Below are positions 11,986 through 22,609 of a stretch of 64,000 nucleotides of DNA, piece after piece; the first letter of the stretch is position 1, and every line of letters begins with the position of its first letter. The notes below the pieces were generated by a model. It made no database searches. It was given only the letters and a program-made list of their open reading frames with translations, and was not told the DNA's origin. The position numbers and the translations under genes are program-made. Source of the DNA: Nymphalis io (taxonomy: Eukaryota > Arthropoda > Insecta > Lepidoptera > Nymphalidae); contig NC_065888.1 of assembly GCF_905147045.1 (NCBI RefSeq), positions 10,235,001 to 10,299,000 on the forward strand, in the 5' to 3' direction.

Positions 11986-14289
11986 CCTGATTAGATAGTA
12001 TCCTAGATCATAGTAATTTACTATTTTCAACTCATATATATTTACATCTGAGAATAAAAAAATGTTAATAATTTCTTAAATAACAGACATAAATGCTTAG
12101 GAGCCTGTTTCACGTTCTCATTTTATACAGACAATTATTACTTGCCATATCTCTATTAAGTATCTTCGTTTACTTGAACAGAATATTTATGAAGAAAGAA
12201 AATCTATCTGCCTCAAAATTTTATTGGAATGTTACAGAAAATATATACATATGTTTTTTCTTTAAACATCTCATTTAGTCGGTAATCTTTTTACCAGATA
12301 ACTGACAAAGGCAGACACGTGACCTACGTTTCAATAATATATTATACTTACGTCAGTTGTTCGAGTAATTTTACATTTACGTTTGAACACGGAGCCGCTT
12401 GAACCCGAGTTTTAATTACAAGCGACGTCACAAGCAAATAGAGGTTCATAAAATGCTTTTCAAGTTGAAATATCACAGAGAACTTATTGCAGAGCGAGTA
12501 AACAATTGAAACGCTGATGTCTCATGTATTCGTGTGAATATGTTACCTATAGGAGGGTTCGTGAATAATGGTATCTGAGCTCGCGGAGTTATTGCCGTGC
12601 ATTCATTACACACCGCAAACTCTCTCTCTCTATGATTGGGATCTCTTGTATTGAGTAATGAAAGCACGTAATATTGAATCGTTTTGTTCAATTTTGTTTG
12701 TGTTCAAACTTCAGTGTTGCTGTAAACAAAGCTAAAAGTTTTGCTGTAGCTAACTATAAAGTTATATAAGCATTTCAATTTTTATCCTTAGGGTTAGAAA
12801 GAAACTTTAACCCAGTAAAGTCATTATTGCGATTCATATCAGAAATAACTTCATCGTAAAATGGCCGAATACCAGCTAGTCTAGTCTGGGAATACTGAAT
12901 CCCACAAAGTATAGACGAATAAGAAAAAATGCTATAGTAAAAAAGTATATAAACGTTTACTATATTAGACTTATGTACAGTTGTAAACTGAGCACGGAAC
13001 TTTATATACGTGATGAAAGATTCCATAAACTTTTTGGACATCCTTTTATTATTCGAGAAAAAAATATTCTCTATGACCCAGTTCATTTTTCATACTTGCG
13101 GGTGGAGTTATATATATTTTTGAAGTTCTGTGTTTTTCGGTCTTCATCATAAATTCTACCTGTAGAGAAAATGCCTTATTTTATTTCATTTATATAATAT
13201 TATTAGTATCGAAAATGGGCACCTAAAAAGTAAAATATAAAAACAAAGTAAATATTTTCTGATGTGAATTATGCATACAATTAAAGTCTATAGCCCATTT
13301 CAATCACGGGAGGAGTAAAGACGAATAAACAAATTGGCTATTGAATTGACGCGATGTCATTGGTCGAGATCCTGAATAAGCTAAAATATTCATTTTGGAT
13401 TCAATTATAATTAATATGGATATAAATAGCTAATAGTGTTGTGTTATAAATAAAGATATATTAGTTAAAAAAAAATGTAGTGTAACATATATAGTAAAGC
13501 CATCAGCAAATGTTACGGTTTATGTAAATACTCAATTGTTTATTAATAAACACAACCATAAATATTTAACTTATACTACACTTTAAATGTAATACAGCTA
13601 ATGTGTAAAAGCCTCATAGCGTCCATAAAAAAAGAAAAGATTTTTTAAAAGTATATATATATTATATTAATTTACTATATTGTGTTATCACATTAATATT
13701 ACATATATTTTTGTCGATATGTCATGTAATATAAATCTCCTCATCATATAAAAAATATCTCCCATATGCCTGTACTTATACGCCCCATATACTGAATTAT
13801 CATTAAAAAATCATTGTTATTTTTTGACGGCAAGCATTGGCGTTGTCATAATTGTTTTAGATTAATTGTTAACGCCGAAGAATAAATACTACATTTAATA
13901 TATATAATATAATGTATATCTTCTCCTATTTCAAATAGATTTTAATTAAATCGAAAGCACTCAGAATCCAAGTCCCTACAGAATCAATTAAGCCCTGTAA
14001 TTACGTACTTTGTTAAATGCTTTGACAGCTCCTGGATGAACGTCTAAGGTGCTACATCTAAGTATCGCTTCCGAGCCTCGCTGACTCCGTAGTGAAGTTA
14101 ATTTGCGAAATGTACGCTGGTAATAGCATGTTACATCTTAAGTGTAGAGATAGCTCTTAGCTTAGACGTTTGATATGTAATGTGCATTACCACAGAACAG
14201 AATATCGCCGATTCAAGCATCATACTTAAAAGCATCGTATCAATTTTATGACATTACTATATACATTTTTGCACGTGACTTCACTTGCG
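11986..14289. other. AT-rich noncoding DNA
   Basis: No gene or named repeat. Block 13290-13385 (with gacgcgatgtcattggtcga) has the look of a dispersed repeat but I cannot name it. Two minus-strand frames (12473-12691 and 12775-13086) are discussed as doubtful. Confidence 0.4.
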
Positions 14290-14455
14290 TGTTGACGGGT
14301 GGGCCATTGTGAGGCATAAACAAGTAACCTATGTCCTTTCTTTGAGTTCTTGCTTGTTTATAATAAATTTTATCAAAATCAGTTCAGTCATTTCGCCTTA
14401 AAAATGCAACAAACACATAGACATAGTTACTTTCGCATTTATAATATTAATAAAG
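14290..14455 (+). repeat. LINE tail remnant (tttataatatta type)
   Basis: The order aacctatgtcctttctttgag, atcaaaatcagttcagtca, caacaaacacatagacatag, then tttcgcatttataatatta is the common 3' tail of RTE-type retrotransposons and derived repeats in Lepidoptera. Copies with the same plan are at 45970-46125 and 57060-57240. The element is 5'-truncated. The 84-codon frame at 14350-14604 across it is chance. Confidence 0.6.
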
Positions 14456-16610
14456 ATGACATGACTTTGTATAATAGTGCGCTTGTGATGTTTAAAATCG
14501 GTATTTCCCTGATTAATGATAAATCTTTACAATTAAGGTTTTCTCTTATAATCCGAATATTTTTAAGACGAATGTCTCTTTATCTGTCAGTGTTCCATTC
14601 CTGAAGGTTCCTCTAGAGAATCTTTGAAATATCTTGAATACAAAATATATATAATGTATTTATGTTTGTGTATGTATGTATGTGTATGTATCGATAAAAT
14701 CGATCGTTTTATTTCATTTAGTGCATAATTGCACAATGAAAAACTGTATTCGTTTTCTATACAATTTATTCAATATTTTTGTAGTGAAAACTGCACTAGT
14801 ATACTTTTAGATTAATATCGTAAGGATTGTTTGAAAACAAACAATTGTATACAAACGTAATATAATAATCCAATTGTTTATTTCAAAGCGATTGCTTATA
14901 TATTTATCAAACGACATTTTAATATATTTTGGTATAATTTATAAATAAATCCGTACATTATATGACAAAATATTAATATAAATTTTTAACAACTGCCTGA
15001 AGTAAAATTATTGACAGACGTCAAACAATATAGAATACGTACGTTTTGTAAGAAATTAAATTTCTTCAACTTCAGAAATTTCGTAGGCATCTTTATTTTT
15101 CTACAGTATGCATACAGCATAAAAAAAAATCTCAGCTAATGTCATTAAAGGTAGGTTTTCACTATCATATATTTTAGTATGAACTAATTAGTATGAAAAG
15201 AATAATAAACAAAATGGCATGACACCTCTAACGCTACTTATACGACTTTGAGGCATGTAGTAACTAGTTTATTCCAAATTTAGTCACTTTGTGTATTTCA
15301 CTACTAAAAAAGCAAAAACGTATATAATCTGATTTATCTGTAACTATGTGTTTATCGAGAAGCAATACATTTATATAATATAACATACTACAAATATATA
15401 ATCTTCTGCATAAAATGTATGAAGCTTTCTAAGGTTTTATCATTAGTGAGAAAGTAAATTTGTATTGAATGCATATTCAGTCTTCTTTTGTAGTCTAGTC
15501 CAAATGTATGAAAAAAATGTTTATCTATTTAGTAACGAAACAACCTAATTCTCTACTATATGAATTTATTTGTATTTTAAAGTAAAACAATGACATAACT
15601 TTAAAGAACTACTTCATAATGAATTATTACTATAAAAACATTTTAATATAAAAAAGACACCTGAATAAATAATTTTAAACCAATCTTGTCTGTATAAACT
15701 CAATTCGTGAAACGAAATTAATTAATGGATGCGATTTTACGGTCTCCAGAATTCACACGGATATTTGTGCGGGAAATTGAAAATACAAAGGCATTTGTGG
15801 TAGATTCGAATTTTATTTGAACATACCATACTTTTGAGATTCAACTTCGTCTGCAGAGCCTGTTTTCATAATTAATGTTTATAAAACTAGTTATACATTC
15901 GCTATATAAAATGTTTTAAATATTAAAGAAAAATTCTGTTTTTTTTTTGGCCAGGAACCCACGCTTACACAAAAGAACGCACTAAATCATCGCCTCTATG
16001 CGTTCATGATTTATGGGACAAACATAAAAACATTTAGACCACTACATCAGTTTTAATATTTATTGGAATTATTTATATATATATAATTTCCACATATATA
16101 TATGTGTGTAAATTCAGTTCGAATTTAAAATGAAAATATTGTATTTATAACTGCAGTATATCTTAAAGATCTGTGTTTATTAAAAGCATAAAAGAATAAT
16201 TTTTTCTGTATAGAAAAAAATCATGAAATGTAAAAAAAACATTGAGAAATGTCCTCTATTTATTTATATTCTTTATTAAATTTACAAAATAATCTATTCT
16301 ATGTTGAACATTTACGTTTTATTTTAATAACGGTAAAAATATTTTGCTTGCTACATTATTTCTCGTGAAAAACCATATCACCTCTCACAAGTCATCCATA
16401 CTTAAAACGCATAATAATTTGTTTCTTAAATCTATTACTGCGGTGCTGTTGCGATGAGCGGACTACGGAAAACATTTTGAAAAGCGCTTTAATGAAATAT
16501 GTAAGTAACTTTCAAAGGTTGAGTAAAATATTCAGTCCATTTATTATATTTAAATTATAGGAGATTTATAAATTGTCAAATTTTACTTTAATATTAAATA
16601 AAATAATTAA
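14456..16610. other. Very AT-rich noncoding DNA
   Basis: No gene is seen. There are tgta-rich simple repeats at about 14658-14690 and TA runs at 16073-16108. The block is one of the most AT-rich of the window. Confidence 0.5.
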
Positions 16611-16631
16611 TAAATAACGAGGGGTGAAGTC

Positions 16632-18539
16632 GTGTCGCTAATACGATATAAAGCTAAAGCTCATGCACGTTGGAAATCATCTAAAAATCCACGTGATTAT
16701 GATGAATTTTCGCTATTACGATTCAGACAAAAGAAAGCTCAAAATAAGTATTACAACCAATTTCAAACAAAAATGCAGGAGAACATTAAAAAGGATCCAA
16801 CACGATTATGGTGGTACCAAAAATACTTACGAAACTGTAAGAACGGCTATCCGAGCTCTCTTTCCTTAGGAGATCGTCAATTCAATAATCCTACAGAAAT
16901 ATGCACGGGATTCTGTGAGTTCTTCGAAAGTGTTTTCGCCAAGCGTAATAGTAATGCTTACAGCAGACATATCCAAGAGCCTAATACAAATGATACTATT
17001 TGTAACCTCAACATTGACAAAGAATTAGTTTATAAAATACTTAAAGACCTGGATATAAAAAAAGGAGCAGGAAGTGACAGAATCCCAGCCATATTCTACA
17101 GTAAATGTGCTAAAGCATTAGCAGAGCCACTGTCAATAATATATAATAAGTCTGTCAATGTATTTAGCGCTTTTCCAACGAAATGGAAGGAAGCACTAAT
17201 CATACCAATCCATAAATCAGGACCAAGGAATAAAATAGAAAATCATAGACCCATTTCCATATTAAATACAATAAGTAAAATCTTTGAAAGAATTGTTTAT
17301 AAGGCGATCGTACCTATTATCCATAACTCAATACCCGTACAACAACATGGCTTTATGGAAAAACGATCAACGGTAACAAACTTATCACTATTTACTGATT
17401 TTGTTTACATGGCAATGGACAATAGAGAGCAAGTAGATGTAATATATACCGACTTTCAAAAGGCGTTTGACAGAGTAGACCATGATATATTAATGCAAAA
17501 GCTTCAAGAACTTGGAATCAAAGGTGACTTGCATAGGTGGTTTTGTTCCTATATATCAAAAAGGCAGCAAGCAGTTGTTATAGGTAGTGCTCGTAGTGAC
17601 TTCATATACGCAACTTCAGGGGTCCCACAGGGATCACTATTAGGTCCGTTACTGTATAACGTATACTTGTATGATATATTTAATTGTTTTAAGCACTCCC
17701 GTTTTTTACTATTCGCAGATGATAAAAAAGTTTATAAAGTAATAAGTAGCACATCTGACTGCATTGAATTGCAACGTGACCTTGATAATCTTTCATATTA
17801 CTACGAAAAAAATAAAATAACGATTAATATTAAAAAAACAGTAAAAATAACATTTTCTAGGAAGTACAAAAATATTGAATATAACTATAATATTGATAAC
17901 AAGCCGATACAGGAAGTTAAATCAGTGTGTGACCTTGGAATTCAATTAGACTCTAAATTATTGATGGCAGAGCATATAGAACTCATTACTGATAAGGCAT
18001 ATAAGCAATTAGGCTATATTAAACGTTTATGTCAATCTTTTAATAATATTGAATGCATAAAAATTTTATATTTTACTTATGTACGTTGTATTCTAGAATA
18101 CGGTTGTAGTATATGGTCTCCGAATTATATAACTTACAAAGAAAAACTGGAGAGAATACAAAAAAAGTTCATAAAATTTCTTTGCTTCAAGGACTTTAAA
18201 GAATTTAACGATTATGTTGATATATGTAAACAATATAATATTGAAACATTAGAAACGAGACGACGACATTACGATATGTATATGCTACATGCAATAATAA
18301 CCGGAGATATAGATTGCAACGATTTATTGAGCGTTTTGTATTTAAGAGTTCCTAATCGCCGCACACGTCACACAGCACTATTCCACACGCCTGAGCTAAA
18401 CACTAATTATGCACACAACTCTGTCCTTAATCGCATGGTCCACACATATAATTCAAAATACTCAGAAATAGATCTGTTCAGCATGTCAAAACTAGCTTTT
18501 AAAAAAGCTATAATTAAAAAAGATAAAAATTCATTATAA
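16632..18539 (+). CDS. Non-LTR retrotransposon reverse transcriptase, N-terminally truncated
   Basis: RNA-directed DNA polymerase that copies LINE RNA at a nicked chromosomal target. The frame is open for 635 codons; it begins at a GTG, so this is not a natural start, and the endonuclease domain expected upstream is absent. The linker region covers roughly residues 1-130. Reverse transcriptase spans about residues 185-435, with NHRPISI (204-210), the first catalytic aspartate in YTDFQKAF (D274), GVPQGS (330-335) and FADD (361-364, D363 and D364). Residues 440-510 hold the thumb-like ILEYGCSIWSP segment typical of Jockey/CR1-type elements. All three catalytic aspartates are present, and there is no frameshift or stop. 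This points to a fairly young insertion. It cannot mobilise itself as it stands because the 5' part is missing. Confidence 0.9.
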   Translation: MSLIRYKAKAHARWKSSKNPRDYDEFSLLRFRQKKAQNKYYNQFQTKMQENIKKDPTRLWWYQKYLRNCKNGYPSSLSLGDRQFNNPTEICTGFCEFFESVFAKRNSNAYSRHIQEPNTNDTICNLNIDKELVYKILKDLDIKKGAGSDRIPAIFYSKCAKALAEPLSIIYNKSVNVFSAFPTKWKEALIIPIHKSGPRNKIENHRPISILNTISKIFERIVYKAIVPIIHNSIPVQQHGFMEKRSTVTNLSLFTDFVYMAMDNREQVDVIYTDFQKAFDRVDHDILMQKLQELGIKGDLHRWFCSYISKRQQAVVIGSARSDFIYATSGVPQGSLLGPLLYNVYLYDIFNCFKHSRFLLFADDKKVYKVISSTSDCIELQRDLDNLSYYYEKNKITINIKKTVKITFSRKYKNIEYNYNIDNKPIQEVKSVCDLGIQLDSKLLMAEHIELITDKAYKQLGYIKRLCQSFNNIECIKILYFTYVRCILEYGCSIWSPNYITYKEKLERIQKKFIKFLCFKDFKEFNDYVDICKQYNIETLETRRRHYDMYMLHAIITGDIDCNDLLSVLYLRVPNRRTRHTALFHTPELNTNYAHNSVLNRMVHTYNSKYSEIDLFSMSKLAFKKAIIKKDKNSL

Positions 18540-18540
18540 C

Positions 18541-18598
18541 ACACACACCCACACACACATCACACACACACTCACACTCACACACATACACGCACATA
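18541..18598 (+). repeat. CA-rich microsatellite in LINE 3' UTR
   Basis: An imperfect run of CA units begins directly after the stop codon of the reverse transcriptase. It belongs to the element's 3' untranslated region or has grown within it. Confidence 0.85.
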
Positions 18599-18969
18599 TT
18601 GGATTCCCACCCATAAACAGTTTTACTTTTACTACCGTCTTCTAGTTATTAATATGTTTAAGTTACCTGTGTAATCCTATTTTGGTTTTAATTATATGTT
18701 ATATAATAGTCAATATATCAACTTATGTATAAAAACTGTTGGATTACCAAATAAATAAATAAATAAATAAAATTAATCAATTTCATCTAAACGTTTCAAA
18801 TTGTATGAAACCTTTGTAATCGCATATTTAAGCGGACATTTTATAGGTGAAATAAAATTTTAAACTTGTACTAAATAATAACATATGTTTAACTACAGTA
18901 TTATGTAATTAGTTCGTGTTTATTTTGTAACTAATTTTTCTTGTTAAAGGTTTTTATCCTTTGCTTAAT

Positions 18970-19132
18970 AAAAACAAACAAACGGTAAATCTATGAATAA
19001 CAAATTAATTTACTAAAACTTAAAGAAATAATGAATAGATGTAATAAAGACAAGATATCTTTGAACAAAGGATTAATAATAATAATCCAACGACCAGTAA
19101 GGTTTTTAATAATCTTAATGCACATTCAAGTT
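18970..19132 (+). repeat. Direct repeat, left copy
   Basis: About nine in ten aligned bases match 19924-20075, with small gaps. Shared landmarks include aacaaacaaacggtaa, atctttgaacaaaggatta, ccaacgaccagtaaggttttt and aatgcacattcaagtt. The match stops at 19132, exactly where LINE-coding sequence starts. Confidence 0.85.
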
Positions 19133-19375
19133 TTTGCCTTTAGATTGCTGATGGGGTTGCCTCGCTTCTGTAGTGCTTCAGAGATCTTTGCTGAAGCGAA
19201 TATAGACTGTTTTTACGCATTTATACGAAAAAAGGGTGCATCCTTGGTTCACAGGGTACAAGCCAGCTCCAACAAAATTCTAATCATGGTTGCTAACAGA
19301 CTAGACTGTATATTTATAAACCGCTGTTGTACAGTTTCAGCTGGACCAGTAAATTGTATAAGTAGTAGATAGTAG
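19133..19375 (+). pseudogene. LINE reverse transcriptase C-terminal fragment
   Basis: Within a frame that runs on from unrelated DNA upstream, the peptide from 19133 reads FRLLMGLPRFCSASEIFAEA, then FYAFIRKKGASLVHRV and ILIMVANRLDC. I recognise this as the C-terminal part of ORF2 of lepidopteran Jockey/CR1-type LINEs (pattern FR-LLGLPR-CSAS-MFAEA, then FYA-IRK). Everything upstream, including the polymerase core, is missing. The T-rich sequence just beyond 19380 may be the end of its 3' UTR. It lies between two direct repeats. Confidence 0.7.
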
Positions 19376-19611
19376 TGTTTATTACTATTTTTTTTATATG
19401 AGACTTGTTAATCTGTTGTTAAAATTATTATTTCGTTTACAAAAAAGAATAATACAAGTTTTTTACTGAAATAAGCTGAAAACGATATTTTTTATTAATT
19501 GACATTTTTAAGAATAATCATTAATACCAAATAAAAATACCTGTGCCGACAGGCGCAAAAACATATCATATTTCATGTAAACCTTATTGTTGACGATATA
19601 TTGTGAGATTT

Positions 19612-19852
19612 CACTTGTCAGTAGAGCTTTGTGCAAACCCGTCTGCGTAGATACTCACGACTCATCACATATTCTATCACCAAATAACAATACTCAATAT
19701 TGTTGTATTCCGGTTAAAAGTGGGGACATCTGTCACAATAGCTATGTAGGAATATTTCTTACGACGCAAATGTTTATGGACGCTGGTGGCCGGAAACCAT
19801 CCGTTGATGTATTTGCTTGTCCGCTTACCTGCTTTATAATAAAAAAACCTCT
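19612..19852 (+). repeat. A-tailed repeat family, diverged copy
   Basis: Sense landmarks are agagctttgtgcaaacccgt, ctgcgtagatactcacgact, attgttgtattccggttaaa, ggacgctggtggcc and cttgtccgcttacctgc, ending in an A-run at 19842-19848 (aataaaaaaac). The A-run at this end supports the orientation chosen for the family. The middle carries deletions. Confidence 0.65.
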
Positions 19853-19923
19853 TAAAATACACTTCTTCAACTATTCACCCAATTATCGGTCAGTGTAACA
19901 TTTGTGTAAAATAAACAATAATG

Positions 19924-20075
19924 AAAAACAAACAAACGGTAAGTCCATGAATAAGAAATGAATTTATTAAAACTAAAATAATGAATGTATGTAATGAAGA
20001 CAAGTTATCTTTGAACAAAGGATTAAATCCAACGACCAGTAAGGTTTTTTAATAATCTTAATGCACATTCAAGTT
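19924..20075 (+). repeat. Direct repeat, right copy
   Basis: Second copy of the segment at 18970-19132. It begins after the A-tailed repeat and runs to aatgcacattcaagtt; the sequences beyond differ. The left copy has an additional stretch of about 7 bases of ataataata type. Confidence 0.85.
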
Positions 20076-20404
20076 ATAATAGTGATTAAAAAAGAAATAA
20101 CAGAATGAAACGCGCAAGAAATCCTTATCGTTACCCGCGTATAAAGCTTGGGCACAAATAATTTAATCTGTTGCCATTAACGATCTCAATTATCGAGTCA
20201 CGAGTAGCAATTACGAGTTAATGGATTCTGTCGTGCCTTAAACCAATTATTAGTAGAATGAATTTCTTATATCAGTTATCTTTTTTTTAATAATATTTAC
20301 ATGGGCAAGGATGAAAATTTGGGTTTTATAAATATTTTTATATTCTATATGCTGTAAGCGGTTATTAATTTTTTTTCAGTTAGCCTTTAAATTCTATTCT
20401 TATT

Positions 20405-20600
20405 ATATAAAGCTGAAGAGCTCGTTTGTCTGTTTGAATGGGCATATCTCAAAATCTACCAATCTGATTTGTCCGTCTCTAGTTATCCGGATATCTGTTA
20501 CGCTTTCACGGTTGAACCACAAACCCTATTTTAATGTAGATATGAAGCAAGCTTGAATCCCAAGGATGGACACAACTGCGGGCGTACACTTCTTCACTAT
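20405..20600 (+). repeat. LINE-tail-like repeat fragment
   Basis: The text ttatataaagctgaagagct followed by gtttgtctgtttgaa and later atataacatcacacgcctacga follows the plan of a common insect repeat (aaagctgaagagtttgtttg ... tatataacatcacgctacga). It is diverged and has no coding capacity. Confidence 0.45.
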
Positions 20601-22368
20601 ATAACATCACACGCCTACGATATTAAGTATATTTTCAAGTAGACGAGATCAATTTAATACTTAACAATTGCTACGGTTGAACACGATCATCTCAAGAAAT
20701 ACCATTTTTCTTTAAAATTATTTTTTCACTAGATAAAAATAGTAAATTTAGAAAGATTATTAGGTATTTTCTTTATACCTTCACTTCTAAAATACGTTGA
20801 ATGTACAAAATTAAGTTTTTGAATAATTAATTTTCCAAACAAACTGTACATTCTTAATATTCATAAAGTATATAAATTAATTATACACTTCACGAGTGTA
20901 TATACGTATTTACTTTACACAACATTTTATATATATTATTTTATGTGTGTTTTGTTCGTTTTTTTATAAATATTTTGTAAAATATTTTGACTTTGAATTT
21001 AAATTATATAATGTAAGCTAATGAAAGATCGTTTTGATTTAAAGTCTAAAGGAAGTTCGTTAAAATTGTAAGCGATCTCAATATGATGTTTCGTCATCTG
21101 ATTCAGTGAACACGGTTTCTACGACTACAAAACCTTAATTAAAGCAATTTCGAGAGAAGGCCTAATAAATACGTGTTCAGATTACAGTAATTGGGGATTA
21201 AAACCACCGAGGATTTTCCGCGACATCCCTCGCGATGTTCTGTGTCTACGGCTGATATTTATCGCGGACATTGAAAATTCAATTAGGAAACCTTTCTTCC
21301 ACCGCACCCCACGCACCCTCTTATCTCTTTCTGACCCTGAATCATAATTTCGTTACGTAATTTGCGTGCATCAGTATTCTTATGTATTGTATATTAGCAC
21401 GAACAATTATATTTTTGATACTACACATGTCTGCTTGTGCATAATTGATATATTGTTTAAAAAACATTACACACACAGCATACACAATCGTACAGCTTAC
21501 GTAATTGGTAAATTGTGTTGCTTTATTATATTTATTTTCGTAATTTGTAAAAATATAAAATGTATAATGGACGTGTTGTCCATGCCTTTGATCTATCTTA
21601 TATTAAATAAGTATTGATGTTATTTTAAAGTACTTGCATGTTAATTACCATTCAGCATTACAATATTAGTTTTAAGACTAAATCTAAGTAAGTAAAACCG
21701 CAACTAACCCATCTTAAAGCTATTCATATTCGCTGATAAATAAAAAATTATAATGTGACCTTTATATTCATTCACTGACAATGCACCGCCAACCATGGTG
21801 TCTAAAATGATCTGCCCTTAACCGTATGAAATAAATTGTCTCAGATACTACATATCATTTTTTTGATATTTAGTGGTAGCTATGATGGTAGCTACTACTG
21901 ATGAAGCCTACCTCTCAACAAAGCCTACAGGTACTATATAAACAATCAAGCCTTAACAAGGAAAAAAACGTTCCTAACACGGTAATAATGAAGCAAAGTA
22001 AGACACATTCTGGAATATATATTTAGATTTGTCAGTCGTCATTTCTCGGGTAAAACTTAATTAAACAATTTCGCTAGACAAGGTCTTTTGGATACGAAAA
22101 GTTAAGAAAAACATCATTAAGAGAACGTCGAGTTAAAATAACGAAGAATATTTCAGCTTACGTTTTAATTTTTATAATACGGACTAGTCATCCATGTTAT
22201 TCTGAAATTACAGCTTTTAAATAAAAAAAGCTTTAATTCGATTATATATTTCAATGTTGATATACAGATAAGAATATAACAAAAGATAAAACATAATAAT
22301 ACCTTTATTATTTTATTTTATAAAGTTAATAAAAAATATATAAACTTAAATGACTAGTAACTTATTTA
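20601..22368. other. AT-rich noncoding DNA with one higher-complexity patch
   Basis: No gene is recognised. The patch 21165-21350 (with gaggattttccgcgacatccc and atatttatcgcggacatt) is less repetitive and GC-richer than its flanks. It could be conserved noncoding DNA or an unrecognised element. A short segment near 21778-21812 (caatgcaccgccaaccatgg) may be a scrap of the A-tailed repeat. Confidence 0.4.
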
Positions 22369-22552
22369 CTTGGTCTTTGTCCAAGCTCGTCTGGGTAGGT
22401 TCACCACCACACACAAATCAGACATTCTACCGCCAAATAGAAATACTTAGTATTATTGTGTTCCAGTTGGATGGGTGAGTTAGTCATGGTAAATCAAAGG
22501 GACATAAATTCTCAGTTCCCAAGGTTGGTGGTGCATTGGGAATGTAAGGTAA
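22369..22552 (+). repeat. A-tailed repeat family, 3'-truncated copy
   Basis: Sense landmarks ccaagctcgtctgggtaggt, attctaccgccaaatagaaa, gttccagttggatgggtgag and cagttcccaaggttggtggt are clear. The match ends at about 22550, just before a strong hairpin, so the A-rich end is missing. Confidence 0.7.
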
Positions 22553-22554
22553 GA

Positions 22555-22607
22555 AAGCGTTATGTGTGCAAATTTTGATACATACAAAATTTGCACGCAT
22601 AACGCTT
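22555..22607. repeat. 23-bp near-perfect hairpin, 7-base loop
   Basis: Arms 22555-22577 and 22585-22607 pair at every position but one, and that one is a T opposite G. The loop is 22578-22584. The arms are of mixed composition (agcgttatg ... gtgcaaattttg), so the pairing is not due to simple sequence. Total length is 53 bp. It abuts the broken end of a repeat copy. Confidence 0.85.
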
Positions 22608-22609
22608 CA

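Larger units (their letters stand above)
16614..18774 (+). mobile_element. 5'-truncated non-LTR retrotransposon (LINE)
   Basis: The element starts abruptly just after an in-frame stop (16611-16613), inside the linker between where an endonuclease and the reverse transcriptase would lie. It contains the open frame 16632-18539, a CA-rich stretch, about 170 bp of 3' untranslated sequence, and a tail of AAAT units (about 18751-18774). Loss of the 5' end is the usual product of incomplete target-primed reverse transcription. The clade appears to be Jockey/CR1-like; a Daphne-type assignment is possible but not shown. A target-site duplication is hidden by the A-rich flanks on both sides. Confidence 0.85.

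Noticed and set aside
16663..16869. 68-codon frame overlapping the LINE reverse transcriptase
   Set aside because: It is an out-of-frame shadow of the 16632-18539 frame with no features of its own.
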